The notes beneath the pieces are model-generated. The model was not told where the DNA came from. It saw only the letters and a program-made list of their open reading frames with translations, and ran no database searches. From an uncultured Beijerinckiaceae bacterium (GTDB lineage: Bacteria; Pseudomonadota; Alphaproteobacteria; Rhizobiales; Beijerinckiaceae): a DNA stretch of 20,667 nucleotides. Location: contig CALMGA010000321.1 in assembly GCA_937863205.1 (NCBI GenBank), positions 1-20,667 of the forward strand, written 5' to 3'. Shown here piece by piece: positions 1-8,405 of this stretch (the stretch's first letter is position 1; each line of letters begins with the position of its first letter). The position numbers were made by a program, and so were the translations under genes.

Positions 1-71
1 CCCTGCGCCAGCGCAACGGCCGGCGACAGGGCGACAACCACGACTGCGGCAGATCGCAATAAAGGTCGCAT
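1..71 (-). CDS. N-terminus of an exported protein (runs off the window)
   Basis: The reverse strand reads ATG at 71-69 and stays open to the window edge, giving 23 codons. The product starts MRPLLRSAAV, continues with a V/A/L-rich core and ends in a VALAQ-like signal peptidase I site, so it is a classic signal peptide. A near-perfect Shine-Dalgarno (AGGAGGG) lies 6 bases before the ATG, which fixes the start. The mature protein is outside the window, so its function cannot be read; it is only predicted to enter the Sec pathway. Confidence 0.75.
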   Translation of the reverse strand, partial: MRPLLRSAAVVVVALSPAVALAQ

Positions 72-285
72 GACAACCCTCCTTGTTTCCTCGGAGACAG
101 TAATCAGACACCTCCTGCGCAGTTCATGCTCGCAAAGATGCTTAGGGTCTTACGACTTTTCGAAAGGCTGCCTGGGATGGGGCGGGCCCGTTCGGCATCG
201 GCGAGGCCGCGATGACTGCCCGTGCCGCAGGGTCGGGGATCGGCTCGAACCGGGACCGACCCGAACAAACTCCTCGCTGCCGCCG

Positions 286-522
286 TCAGCGCCGGACCGG
301 GGCGCCACCCTCGCCGGCCTCGCTCGGCGCCGCCGGCCCCGCGCAGTCCTTGGCGGAGCACTTGGCGTTGCCCGGAACGTCGCCGCGTCGCGCCCGGTTC
401 ACCCTCGGGTTTCCGGTCTCCGACTCTACCTTGGCGGCGGCCACTGCGGCATCGAAGCGCTCCCAGTCGGCTTGACTCAGCTCTTCGCCGGTTTCCTTGA
501 TGGACGCTTTTCTGGTCGGCAT
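286..522 (-). CDS. Small hypothetical protein, 78 aa
   Basis: This reverse-strand frame starts at ATG 522-520 (MPTRKASIKE) and is preceded by a modest AGGA. The first 35 residues look genuine: a charged helix with the pattern ELSQADWERFDAAVAAAK. The C-terminal half is Gly/Pro/Ala/Arg-rich, probably disordered, with two Cys about 5 residues apart (KCSAKDC). The frame continues upstream of 522, but that part is Arg-rich low-quality translation and was excluded. No family was recognised. The helix resembles the short helix seen in some small antitoxin-like proteins, but no partner toxin is adjacent, so I do not propose that role. It is divergent from the gene at 651. Confidence 0.5.
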   Translation of the reverse strand: MPTRKASIKETGEELSQADWERFDAAVAAAKVESETGNPRVNRARRGDVPGNAKCSAKDCAGPAAPSEAGEGGAPVRR

Positions 523-650
523 CGCGTATCCTGGACTTCGGGTTGAAGAGCGGCGCCTCCGCCTCGCGGCCAAACCAGCAGGACGAGGGCGGCGAATACG
601 GGGTCGGCAGGCGCGAGGCTTGCTGTGTGCCCTTGGGAGGAGACAGCTTG

Positions 651-1001
651 ATGACACCTTTCGGCTTCACCATCGCACGCGAACTGCGCTCGGCCACGGT
701 GCCGATCGAGACCGTGTCCATCGTCGACTACAACTACCTGTCCGGATCCATGCGCGCCCTCGTCACCAACGCCCTCTTCTACGTGATCCCCAGCCCCGCC
801 ATCGACGCGGCGCGCGATCACGCCGTGGCGCAGGCCGAACGGCTGGCCGAGACGATCCACGACGTCGGCGTGCAACCCCAGGGCATCAGCCTCGACGTCG
901 ACCGGGCCCGAGCGGAAGCGCTGTTCGCCTTCGAGGCGCTGATCGACGCCGTCGCCGATGCCGAGCCGACGCAGGCGGCGAGAAGCCTCGGCATCAGCTG
1001 A
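651..1001 (+). CDS. Hypothetical protein, 116 aa
   Basis: The start is ATG 651, chosen because GGGAGGAGA lies about 7 bases upstream; the frame is open further upstream, but that extension reads as noncoding. The product begins MTPFGFTIAREL and contains a stretch VSIVDYNYLSGSMRALVTNA, followed by two amphipathic helices (AIDAARDHAVAQAERLAETI and RARAEALFAFEALIDAVAD). There is no signal peptide, no clear membrane segment and no Cys, so it is probably a small soluble helical protein. I do not recognise the family. It is followed 79 bases later by the secreted protein at 1081 on the same strand and may share its transcript. Confidence 0.6.
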   Translation: MTPFGFTIARELRSATVPIETVSIVDYNYLSGSMRALVTNALFYVIPSPAIDAARDHAVAQAERLAETIHDVGVQPQGISLDVDRARAEALFAFEALIDAVADAEPTQAARSLGIS

Positions 1002-1080
1002 GGCGCCGTCTCCGTCCGGCTCGCCGCCCGGCCGCAACCAACCAGCCCAGTCGAGGTTTGCGCGAAAACCGGGAGGATCC

Positions 1081-1320
1081 ATGACACGTTTGATTTTGGC
1101 CGCGGCGCTCCTGTGCACCGGCGCGGTTTCGTCGCAGGCCGCCTTCGATTGCAGCAAATGGCAGCACAACGACGACAAGAGCTGGAGCGCCAAGGAGGCG
1201 GTGGAGATCGGCGGCCGGGCCGGCCGGCTCGACTACCTGCCCGGCGAGATCTACCGCGAAGGCGAGATGAAGAACGGCCTCGACATCGCCAAGCTGCTCA
1301 ACGCGAACTGCACGAAGTAG
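1081..1320 (+). CDS. Small secreted protein with two cysteines, 79 aa
   Basis: ATG 1081 follows a strong GGGAGGA with 5 bases of spacing. Residues 1-20 form a signal peptide (MTRLILAAALL then AVSSQA), with probable cleavage before AFDC. The mature protein of about 59 aa is hydrophilic and has Cys24 near its start and Cys77 near its end, well placed for a disulfide joining the termini after export. The middle contains a Trp-Ser-Ala-Lys-Glu helix and the segment LDYLPGEIYREGEMKNGLD. The family is not recognised; a periplasmic location is inferred from the signal peptide. Its stop lies 3 bases from the stop of the convergent ycjF gene, leaving no room for an intrinsic terminator between them. 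Confidence 0.7.
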   Translation: MTRLILAAALLCTGAVSSQAAFDCSKWQHNDDKSWSAKEAVEIGGRAGRLDYLPGEIYREGEMKNGLDIAKLLNANCTK

Positions 1321-1323
1321 GAC

Positions 1324-2412
1324 TCAATCTGACGACGGGCTCTTACCGGCCGAGCGGAACAGGAACGGCACGACCTTGCGCAGGGTCGGCGCCGGCTCGG
1401 CGGCAAAGGGCATCGGGCGGCACACGGCCATCGCCGACAGGCCGACGCGCGCGGTGAGCAGGCCGTTGAGCACGCCCTCGCCCAACCGCGCCGAGATCTT
1501 GGCGGCGACCCCGTGCCCGACGACTTGGCTCAGCAGCGTGTCGCCGGCCGCCATGCCGCCGGTGATCGCGAGGTGGCTGCCGACCGAGCGTGCCAGCTTG
1601 AGAAAGCCGAGCAGGCCCGGCCGGCCGCCGTAGATCTCCGACACCAGACGGATCAGCCGCACGGCCTGCAACGCCACGAAAACAACATCGACGATGGCGC
1701 GCGGCGCCAGCGTGGTCACGGCCGAAACCCGCTTCGCCGCCATCGCCACAGCCGCCACCGCCTGCGCGTCGAGCGGCAGCACCAGCGTCCGCTCGGCGAT
1801 GTCGAGGAGGTCGCGCCCGTCCACGATTTCGCCGCGCAGCGCCAGAACCTCGCGTCGCGCCCGCGCCGTGCCTGGGCGTACCTCGTACAGCTTGGCGAGG
1901 TCGGCGACGAGGCTGCGCGCCGCCTCGCGATCGTCGTCGGCATGGGCGCGGGCGACCGCGCCATGCAGGCGGGCGATGTGGCGCTGCCGGCCGATCGCCA
2001 CCGCTTCGCGAACAGCCATCACCAGCAGGGCCAGAACGGCGAGCGCGGCCAGAACCAGGCCGACGATGCCGAGCGCGGGCGCGCGGGCGAAGGCGTCGTC
2101 GACGAGGCGAGTGACCCACAGGCCGAGCGCCAGCGACACCAGGCCGCCGAGCGCCGACCAGAACAGGCCGGCCCACGACAGGAGGCTGCGCTGGAAGATG
2201 CCGCGTCGCTGCGCCACCTCGATCGCGCGCTCGGCCGGCTCGGGTTCCTCGGCGAAGAACGGATCGGGAGTGAGTTCCACGATCGGCGAGGCGGGCAGCG
2301 CCGCTTGCGCCGACGACGCGCGGGGGGCGTCGCGTCCCGCCTCGCCGGCAGGCTCGCGGAGGGGTGCCGGCCCCAGGCGCACGGCGCGGGGGCGGCGGAT
2401 CTCCTCGGTCAT
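1324..2412 (-). CDS. ycjF: YcjF-family inner-membrane protein (TIGR01620/DUF697)
   Basis: The protein has 362 aa. An acidic, Pro/Ala-rich N-terminal region (about 1-70) is followed by two membrane segments (about 77-102 and 113-134), a cytosolic helical region, and a conserved C-terminal DUF697-like part with PRAIVDVVFVALQAVRL, a Gly-rich GGMAAGDTLL segment and a final hydrophobic stretch. This matches the YcjF/UPF0283 architecture and length. The start ATG 2412-2410 overlaps the stop of ycjX (ATGA), so the two are translationally coupled. In gammaproteobacteria ycjX and ycjF sit in the psp stress regulon; their role in alphaproteobacteria is not settled, and a membrane-stress partnership with YcjX is only inferred. 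Confidence 0.88.
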   Translation of the reverse strand: MTEEIRRPRAVRLGPAPLREPAGEAGRDAPRASSAQAALPASPIVELTPDPFFAEEPEPAERAIEVAQRRGIFQRSLLSWAGLFWSALGGLVSLALGLWVTRLVDDAFARAPALGIVGLVLAALAVLALLVMAVREAVAIGRQRHIARLHGAVARAHADDDREAARSLVADLAKLYEVRPGTARARREVLALRGEIVDGRDLLDIAERTLVLPLDAQAVAAVAMAAKRVSAVTTLAPRAIVDVVFVALQAVRLIRLVSEIYGGRPGLLGFLKLARSVGSHLAITGGMAAGDTLLSQVVGHGVAAKISARLGEGVLNGLLTARVGLSAMAVCRPMPFAAEPAPTLRKVVPFLFRSAGKSPSSD

Positions 2413-3917
2413 GCCAGACGATCCCCGAGAAGGAACTGCAGCGCCCGATCGAGCCGGATGTGCGGCGGCGGCGGCCGCTGCCCGTCCACATCGCGCGCGA
2501 CGACCGGCGGCCGGAAGCGGACGAAGCGGATGGCGGCTTCGTCCGCCGCCTGATAGCCGCCGCCGCGCAGCACCGCCTGCGGGTCGGCGGGAAGGTCGCC
2601 GGGAAAGACCGCCGCCTCGCTGAGGCCGTCGAAGGTGTCGCCGTCGATCACCTCGCCTGCGGCGGGCACGCCGACCACGGCGTCGAGCGCCTCGGCGCCG
2701 GTGCCGATGCGCGCTTCGCGAGTCGCGCGCACGCCGGCCAGCGCGATGACGTCGATAACGGCACCGGCATCGTCGGCGCGGGCGATGGCGCGGGCGACGA
2801 CCGAGCGCAGGATCGCCTCCAGCCGGTCGTGGCTGGCGTGGTTGAGGTGGTCGGCCTTAGTCGCGGCGAACAGGATCTTCTCGATGCGCGGGCGAAAGAT
2901 CGCCGACACCAGCGAGTTCCGCCCGGCGCGGAAGGCAGCGAGGATGTCGGCCAGCGCCGCTTCGAGGTCGCGCACCGCCGCCGGCCCGGCATTGAGCGCG
3001 GCCAAGGTGTCGACGAGCACGATCTGCCGGTCGAGGCGGGCGAAGTGATCGCGAAAGAAGGGGCGGACGACGTGGGTCTTGTAGGCCTCGTAGCGGCGCT
3101 CCATCATGCCGGCGAGGCTGCCGGTGCCGTAGGTTTCGCTGGCCTCGAGCACCAGTGGCGCGAAGGTCAAGGCCGGCGAGCCTTCGAGATCGCCCGGCAT
3201 CAGGAAGCGGCCGGGCGGCAGGGTCGACAGGGCGTAGGCATCGGCGCGGCCGGCGCGGAGATAGGCGGTGAACAGCTCCGCAGCGCGGCGCGCCACCCCC
3301 TCGTCGGCCGGTGCGCCGGCCGACGTGCCAAGCGTGAAGGCGCGCCATTCCGCAGCAAGTGTCGCGCGGGCAGCTCCGGCGGCGGCGGCCAGGGTGTCCG
3401 CCGACCACTGCGCGTAGCTTTTCTCCAGCAGCGGCAGGTCGAGCAGCCACTCGCCGGGATAATCGACGATGTCGAGGATGAGCGAGGTCGGCCCGGCGCG
3501 GAGACCGCCGAGGCGAGCTTCCGTTCCGCGCTCGAAATCGAGGCGCAGGCGAAGTTCGGAGATGCGCCGGGTTCCCTCCGGCCAGTGCCGGCCGGTGCCA
3601 TCGGCGTCTCCGGCCAGCGCCGCCCGGTGATCCTCGTAGGCGAAGCGCGGCACCTGATCGTCGGGCTGCGGTTCGAGCCGCCCCCGCGTCAGGCGATCCT
3701 CGGCCATCACCCGGAAGACCGGCAGCGCGACGCGGCTCCCGTTCGTGCCGGCGCGACCGCCGGCGGTCAGATGCTCGATGAGCGCGGTGATGAACACGGT
3801 CTTGCCGGCCCGGCTCAGGCCGGTGACGCCGAGCCTGAGCACCGGTGTGCCGACGCTCTCGGCCACGCTCTGCGCCAGCGCGCGCGCCTCGAACAAAAGA
3901 TCGGAAAAGAACGGCAC
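2409..3917 (-). CDS. ycjX: YcjX-family GTPase-like P-loop protein (DUF463)
   Basis: The protein has 502 aa and starts at GTG 3917-3915; no other start lies close. The P-loop GLSRAGKT is at residues 33-40. The family-typical ILDIVDYPGEWLLDLPLL segment (about 147-164) acts as a Walker B/switch-like region, and a TKADHL motif near residue 355 corresponds to a guanine-specificity TKxD. Other YcjX hallmarks are FRVMAEDRLTRGR and VRPFFRDHFARLDRQIVLVD. The ribosome-binding site (GAGGCG) is weak. The gene overlaps ycjF by 4 bases, and the two form the usual pair. It is thought to be a cytosolic GTP-binding stress protein working with the membrane protein YcjF; the exact function is unknown. Confidence 0.92.
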   Translation of the reverse strand: MPFFSDLLFEARALAQSVAESVGTPVLRLGVTGLSRAGKTVFITALIEHLTAGGRAGTNGSRVALPVFRVMAEDRLTRGRLEPQPDDQVPRFAYEDHRAALAGDADGTGRHWPEGTRRISELRLRLDFERGTEARLGGLRAGPTSLILDIVDYPGEWLLDLPLLEKSYAQWSADTLAAAAGAARATLAAEWRAFTLGTSAGAPADEGVARRAAELFTAYLRAGRADAYALSTLPPGRFLMPGDLEGSPALTFAPLVLEASETYGTGSLAGMMERRYEAYKTHVVRPFFRDHFARLDRQIVLVDTLAALNAGPAAVRDLEAALADILAAFRAGRNSLVSAIFRPRIEKILFAATKADHLNHASHDRLEAILRSVVARAIARADDAGAVIDVIALAGVRATREARIGTGAEALDAVVGVPAAGEVIDGDTFDGLSEAAVFPGDLPADPQAVLRGGGYQAADEAAIRFVRFRPPVVARDVDGQRPPPPHIRLDRALQFLLGDRLA

Positions 3918-3999
3918 GACGCCTCGATGGGGAGAAACCGAGGCGGAAGCCCGGAGGGCCTTTCATGTAGGAGAGGCTCGGGCGAGCGCCAATGCGCCC

Positions 4000-4503
4000 C
4001 TACTCCTTCAGGATGTTGTGCTTCACGAGGTACTTGACCCCGTGGTCGAAGGAGTCGTCGTTGTCGCCGCGGATGTCGACGCTGTAGGCCTGCTCCGGCT
4101 TGGAACCGTCGACATCCTTGAAGTAGACATTGATGTTGAGGATCAGGTCCGACACCTTTTGGATCTCGCCGGTGATCGCGAGCCGGGCACCGGCCTTCCG
4201 GGCGACATCGTCGGCGCAGCCGCCGCAGGATCGCAGGTTGAATTCGTTCGCCTCGGCCGTCATCGCCTCCGTTGACACGACCTGATAGCGCCCGCTGGCG
4301 GTCAGGAGCTGGCGAAGCATGTCGCTCAAGCGCGGCAGGCGGGCCTTGTCCGCGTCGGTCGGGGGCAGCTGGCCGAGGTTGGCGAGCTGGAAGTCGAACA
4401 CGGCCGCCTTGGCCGGCGCCGCCCCGTCATCGGCCGCCGCGGCCGGCATCGGACCGGCGAGCACCGCGGCGGCGAACACCATCGACCAGCCCTTCGCTCG
4501 CAT
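4000..4503 (-). CDS. Secreted DUF2380/DUF3280-family protein
   Basis: The protein has 167 aa and starts at ATG 4503-4501, preceded by GGGAGA. The frame is open a further 49 codons upstream, but that part lacks gene-like character and would bury the signal peptide. Residues 1-23 form a signal peptide (FAAAVLAGPMPAAAA). The mature part reads AVFDFQLANLG, then SGRYQVVS, a CGGC pair at 93-96, the core ITGEIQKVSDLILNINVYFK, and DIRGDNDDSFDHG near 143-155. This order is what I recall for the DUF2380/DUF3280 family of secreted alphaproteobacterial proteins. The function is unknown. It lies 82 bases upstream of ycjX on the same strand and is divergent from leuB, so it may lead the ycjXF transcript. 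Confidence 0.8.
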   Translation of the reverse strand: MRAKGWSMVFAAAVLAGPMPAAAADDGAAPAKAAVFDFQLANLGQLPPTDADKARLPRLSDMLRQLLTASGRYQVVSTEAMTAEANEFNLRSCGGCADDVARKAGARLAITGEIQKVSDLILNINVYFKDVDGSKPEQAYSVDIRGDNDDSFDHGVKYLVKHNILKE

Positions 4504-4642
4504 GCTCAAGTCTCCCTTGCCGCTTGCCTCGGAGGTAAGGTGTCGGTCGAGGCCGGCAAGTCGACGTTCGGGGGGGGAGCCCATCTTGGCAGCTGCGCCG
4601 ACCCGTGCTTGATGCCCCCGCCCACACCGCATCGGACCCGCC

Positions 4643-5749
4643 ATGGACACCTACTCGCTCCTCCTCCTGCCCGGCGACGGCATCGGCCCCGAGGTGATGC
4701 GGGAAACGGAGAAGGTGATCGCCGCGCTGGAGGCGGCCGGTGCGGCCCGCTTCCATCTGGAGCATGGGCTCGTCGGCGGCGCGGCCTACGACGCGCACGG
4801 CGTGCCCCTCAGTGAAGGCGACATGGCCAAGGCGCAAGGGGCGGATGCCGTGCTGCTCGGCGCGGTGGGCGGGCCGAAATGGGACGGCGTGCCCTACGCC
4901 GCGCGGCCCGAAGCCGGGCTGCTGCGCCTGCGCAAGGAGATGAAGCTCTACGCCAACCTGCGCCCGGCGCTGTGCTATCCCGCGCTGGCGGACGCGTCCT
5001 CGTTGAAGCGCGAGCTGGTCGACGGGCTCGACCTGATGATCGTGCGCGAGCTGACCGGCGGCGTGTACTTCGGCGAACCCAAGATCATCCTCGATCTCGA
5101 AGGCGGGGAACAGCGCGCCATCGACACCCAGGTTTACGACACCGGCGAGATCGAGCGCATCGGCCGCGTCGCCTTCGAGCTGGCGCGCAAGCGTGAGAAC
5201 CGGCTGTGCTCGTCGGAGAAGCGCAACGTGATGCTCTCGGGGGTGCTTTGGCACAAGACCATCTCGGCCTTGGGCGCGCGCGAGTATCCCGACGTCGAGC
5301 TGGAGCACCAACTCGCCGATTCACTCGGCATGGCGCTGGTGCGGGCACCCAAGCGCTTCGACGTGATCGTCACCGACAACCTGTTCGGCGACATCCTCAG
5401 CGACGTCGCCGCGATGCTCACGGGCTCGATCGGCATGCTGCCCTCGGCCTCGCTCGGAGACGTCGATGCCTCGACCGGGCGGCGCAAGGCGCTCTACGAG
5501 CCGGTGCACGGCTCGGCCCCCGACATCGCCGGGCGCGGCCTCGCCAACCCCCTGGCGATGATCGGCTCGCTGGCGATGGCGATGCGCACCAGCTTCGATC
5601 GCGGCGACCTCGCCGACCGCATCGAGGCGGCGGTCGCGGCGGTGCTGGCCAAGGGCCTGCGCACGGCCGATCTCGTGGGCAAGGGCGAGGCGAGCCTTTC
5701 GACGTCGGCGATGGGCGATGCCGTGGTGGCGGCGTTGCGGGCGGCCTGA
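4643..5749 (+). CDS. leuB: 3-isopropylmalate dehydrogenase
   Basis: The protein has 368 aa, full length for LeuB. It oxidises and decarboxylates (2R,3S)-3-isopropylmalate with NAD+ to give 2-oxoisocaproate, the third step of leucine synthesis, in the cytosol. Motifs: [11 protein letters not shown] near the N-terminus, [31 protein letters not shown] (substrate Arg residues), [26 protein letters not shown] (Lys of the active site), [17 protein letters not shown] (metal-binding Asp residues) and [13 protein letters not shown] (NAD site). The EKRNVM variant is typical of alphaproteobacterial LeuB. ATG 4643 directly precedes the conserved core; its ribosome-binding site is weak. leuC and leuD are not adjacent here. 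Confidence 0.97.
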   Translation: MDTYSLLLLPGDGIGPEVMRETEKVIAALEAAGAARFHLEHGLVGGAAYDAHGVPLSEGDMAKAQGADAVLLGAVGGPKWDGVPYAARPEAGLLRLRKEMKLYANLRPALCYPALADASSLKRELVDGLDLMIVRELTGGVYFGEPKIILDLEGGEQRAIDTQVYDTGEIERIGRVAFELARKRENRLCSSEKRNVMLSGVLWHKTISALGAREYPDVELEHQLADSLGMALVRAPKRFDVIVTDNLFGDILSDVAAMLTGSIGMLPSASLGDVDASTGRRKALYEPVHGSAPDIAGRGLANPLAMIGSLAMAMRTSFDRGDLADRIEAAVAAVLAKGLRTADLVGKGEASLSTSAMGDAVVAALRAA

Positions 5750-5768
5750 CGAAGTGGCGGAATGTCTT

Positions 5769-5789
5769 CCCCCGCGCGCAGCACGGGGG
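5769..5789. terminator. Possible hairpin between convergent leuB and the ScsB-like gene
   Basis: CCCCCG at 5769-5774 pairs with CGGGGG at 5784-5789 around a 9-base loop, inside the 61-base gap between two convergent genes. Neither side has a T-run, so it is not a standard intrinsic terminator. Its location suggests a weak bidirectional terminator or an RNA 3'-end structure. Confidence 0.3.
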
Positions 5790-5810
5790 CATGGGCGACA
5801 GCCCCGTCGT

Positions 5811-7976
5811 CTACGACGCCTTGGCCCCGGCGGCTCTGTCGAGGGCGCCGGACACGCTGCCTTCCGTGAGCAGCTCCGGCAGCACGATGCCGCCGGGCGC
5901 CCCGGGGCCGTAGACGATGTTGAAGGGGATGCCGTAGCGCCCGTAGCTGGCGAGGTAGGATCCGATCGCCGGGTTGGGCCTCGTCCAGTCGGCCTGCATG
6001 GAAATCGCCTGACCGTTCAGCCGCTTGGCGATCATGTCCTTTGACAGAACGAAGCGCTTGTTGGCTTGGCAGGTCAGGCACCAGTCGGCGGTGACGTCGA
6101 CGAAGACCGTCTTGCCCTGCGAGACGAGCGAACGGATGCGGTCGCGGTCGAAGCTGGTCCAGGCGACGGCGCCGTTCTCCCCGCCGCCGTGCCCCGACAC
6201 CCGCGCGGCGATGATATCGGGCAGCACCACCGCGGCGAGGCCGGCGACGGCCACGGCCGGCAGCACCAGCCCGCGCCGTGCCTCGGGAAAGCGGTCGCGG
6301 ACGATCAACAGCCCGGCCACGGCGAAGAGCAGCGCGGCGACGCCGAAGGCGGCGGCGGGGCCGACCTGCGCGGCCAGGATGACGACCAGCCACACGGCGG
6401 TCAGCACGAGGGGGATCGCCATCGCCTGCTTCAGCCACAGCATCCAGCGGCCGGGCCGCGGCATCCCGGCGGCGAGCTTCGGCACGGCAGCGATCAGCAG
6501 GTAGGGCGAGGCGAGCCCGACCCCGAGCGCCGCGAAGACGCCGAGCATCACCGCGACGTTGCCGGCGAGCGCGAAGCCGACGGCCGTGCCGAGGAAGGGC
6601 GCCGAGCACGGAGTCGCCAGCAGGGTGGCGAAGGCGCCGGTCACGAAATGGCCGGCGAGGCTCTCGTCGGGTCCGGTGCGGGCGGAGGCGACGTTTGCGA
6701 TGAAGCGCGGCAGCGGCACCTCGAAGAGGCCGGCGAGGTGGCAGGCGAACACCGTGACCAGCAGCGCCATCGCGGCGATGAAGGCCGGCTCCTGGAATTG
6801 CAGGCCCCAGCCGATCGAGCGTCCGGCCGCCTTCACCGCGATCAACGCCAGGGCGATGACGAGAAACGACACGATGATGCCGGCCGCCGTCGCCAGGAAG
6901 CCGGCGCGCACCGCCGCCGGGGCGCGGCCGCCCTGGCTCACCACCGAGATGAACTTGAGGCTGAGCACCGGGAGCACGCAGGGCATCAGGTTGAGGATCA
7001 GGCCGCCGATGAGGGCGATGCCGAGCATGGCCGGGAACGAGGGGCCGGCGTCCTCGGCCAGCGCCGAGGCGCCCTGCCCGATCCGGGCCGGCTGCTCGAA
7101 GGATCGACCGCCGTCGACAAGGGTCAGCACGGCGTCGCGTCCGGCCAGCCGGGCGCCGACCGGCAGGGCTCGCGAGAGCGCCACGTCGATGGTCGCCTCG
7201 CGGCCGCCGGCCGCAAGCTTGACGCGCGGCGTGCCGAGGTTCACCTCGGGCTTGACCTCGGCGATGAGGTCAGGCGCGGCGAAGGGCTGGTCGGCCCGTG
7301 CCCGGACCTGCAACGCCGGCCGGCCGTGATCGGAGACTTCCTGCGCCTCGACGATCCGCATGCCGACCGCGCGACCCTCGCCAGGCACGGCTGCACGGGC
7401 CTTGGCCAGAACTTGCGCATCTTCATCGGGAGTCGCGGGCCCGGCCGGCACGGCGAGCGCGAGGTCGAGGCTCTTGGGGATGCACTGTTCGGCGCAGATC
7501 AGGATATCGAGGTGGAGCTTGAGGTCGAGCGGCGCGCCCTTGTCGGCGAGCTTGATCTCGATGGGAAACACGACCTCGTGCTTGTAGCCGAAGGTTTGGA
7601 TGCCGAGAACCGTGACGCGTTGGGGCGCGGGGTAGAGCAGCGTCGCCGAGGCGAGGTTGGCCGAGCCGGCCCAGTCCAGCGCCGGCGGCAGGCCGGCATC
7701 GCCGGGCGAGCGCCAATAAGTCTTCCAATCGTCGTCCAGACTGATGGCGACGCCGGCCGGCACGGTGGCGAGGTCGCCGGTGCCGTCCACCGCCGAGAGC
7801 AGCCTCGCCGCGACGTGGTCGGAGCGGGCCCAGTCGCCGGCTTTCGCCCACGCCGGCGCACCCGCCCACAGGCCGAGACAAGCGACAAGGAGGGCAGCGG
7901 AGAGAGGCCGGCGGACCGATCCGGCCTGTGCCCGATGCCGCATCCCGGACCACGCCCAGCACGACCTTGAAAGCAT
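5811..7976 (-). CDS. ScsB/DsbD-like membrane thiol-disulfide transporter
   Basis: A 721-aa protein with the three-part DsbD/ScsB plan. A signal peptide ends near APAWA. The periplasmic N-terminal domain (about 45-300) has a Cys pair in ICAEQC (161/165). The membrane domain has about eight segments, with one Cys in NLMPCVLPVLSLK (333) and another in LLATPCSAPFLG (457), the intramembrane redox pair. The C-terminal thioredoxin-like domain has WCLTC (633/636). Such proteins carry electrons from cytosolic thioredoxin to periplasmic thiols. Starts are ambiguous: ATG 7976 has GGAG 11 bases upstream and was chosen; GTG 7997 and ATG 7943 are alternatives. No scsA, scsC or scsD partner is adjacent. Confidence 0.9.
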   Translation of the reverse strand: MLSRSCWAWSGMRHRAQAGSVRRPLSAALLVACLGLWAGAPAWAKAGDWARSDHVAARLLSAVDGTGDLATVPAGVAISLDDDWKTYWRSPGDAGLPPALDWAGSANLASATLLYPAPQRVTVLGIQTFGYKHEVVFPIEIKLADKGAPLDLKLHLDILICAEQCIPKSLDLALAVPAGPATPDEDAQVLAKARAAVPGEGRAVGMRIVEAQEVSDHGRPALQVRARADQPFAAPDLIAEVKPEVNLGTPRVKLAAGGREATIDVALSRALPVGARLAGRDAVLTLVDGGRSFEQPARIGQGASALAEDAGPSFPAMLGIALIGGLILNLMPCVLPVLSLKFISVVSQGGRAPAAVRAGFLATAAGIIVSFLVIALALIAVKAAGRSIGWGLQFQEPAFIAAMALLVTVFACHLAGLFEVPLPRFIANVASARTGPDESLAGHFVTGAFATLLATPCSAPFLGTAVGFALAGNVAVMLGVFAALGVGLASPYLLIAAVPKLAAGMPRPGRWMLWLKQAMAIPLVLTAVWLVVILAAQVGPAAAFGVAALLFAVAGLLIVRDRFPEARRGLVLPAVAVAGLAAVVLPDIIAARVSGHGGGENGAVAWTSFDRDRIRSLVSQGKTVFVDVTADWCLTCQANKRFVLSKDMIAKRLNGQAISMQADWTRPNPAIGSYLASYGRYGIPFNIVYGPGAPGGIVLPELLTEGSVSGALDRAAGAKAS

Positions 7977-8148
7977 GGGGACGGCGTCTCCAGTCACCGT
8001 TTCATTTCACGCATCATCGCTAGCGCAGCCGTCGCCGGGGCACAATGTCTCGGAGGAAGGATGCCGCCGGGCGCGACGCGCGACAAACGGCGCCTCGTGC
8101 ACGGGGCCGACATCTGCGACATAAGGGGACCTCGTTGGAGATCGCCCG

Positions 8149-8283
8149 GTGCCGATCACCTTTCTGCCTCGTTTGAGCCTCCTGACGAGCCTTGTCGTCG
8201 CGACCTCCGTCGCGAGCGGCCTCGCCGTGGGTGTTCTGGCAGGGGGCGTGCTGGTCGCCGTCGCGGCGGCGCGGCGTCGATGA
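8149..8283 (+). CDS. Membrane microprotein, 44 aa (first gene of the mini-operon)
   Basis: A GTG start at 8149 is preceded by TTGGAG with good spacing (GGAG 8 bases upstream). The product MPITFLPRLSLL is followed by one long hydrophobic, Gly-rich span with G-x-x-x-G-like spacing (SGLAVGVLAGGVLVAVAAA) and a basic RRR end. This fits a single membrane helix, or a short hairpin, with a cytosolic basic tail. The stop overlaps the next start as CGATGA, so translation is probably coupled. The family is not recognised. The overlapping chain 8149-8283, 8280-8405, 8405-8701 is the main evidence that this short frame is real. Confidence 0.55.
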   Translation: MPITFLPRLSLLTSLVVATSVASGLAVGVLAGGVLVAVAAARRR

Positions 8284-8405
8284 TCCTGCTTTATCTCCCG
8301 TTTCTCGGCGCGATCCATTTCCTGTCGGCCGCCGCGCTGGGCTTGACAACGGTGCTGTCCGGCCGAGCGCTGCGGGATATGGCGAAGCGCAGGCGCGGAT
8401 CGTGA
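8280..8405 (+). CDS. Membrane microprotein, 41 aa (second gene of the mini-operon)
   Basis: ATG 8280 overlaps the preceding stop (ATGA). The product MILLYLPFLGAIHFLSAAALG is a hydrophobic helix of about 25 residues, followed by a polar, strongly basic tail (RALRDMAKRRRGS). The positive-inside rule predicts a cytosolic C-terminus. Its TGA stop shares its last base with the ATG of the next gene (TGATG). The family is not recognised. The same basic-tail topology in both microproteins suggests a small membrane complex, which is an inference only. Confidence 0.55.
   Translation: MILLYLPFLGAIHFLSAAALGLTTVLSGRALRDMAKRRRGS

Noticed and set aside
286..522. Antitoxin role for the 78-aa protein
   Set aside because: Only a short helix is suggestive, and there is no adjacent toxin-like gene.
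2364..4037. A 557-codon open frame on the plus strand
   Set aside because: It is antisense to ycjX, which has a clear P-loop and family motifs; no ribosome-binding site or domain supports the plus-strand frame.
6066..7970. A 634-codon open frame on the plus strand
   Set aside because: It is antisense to the ScsB/DsbD-like gene; the product is rich in Gly, Asp, Arg and His with no motif or membrane segment.
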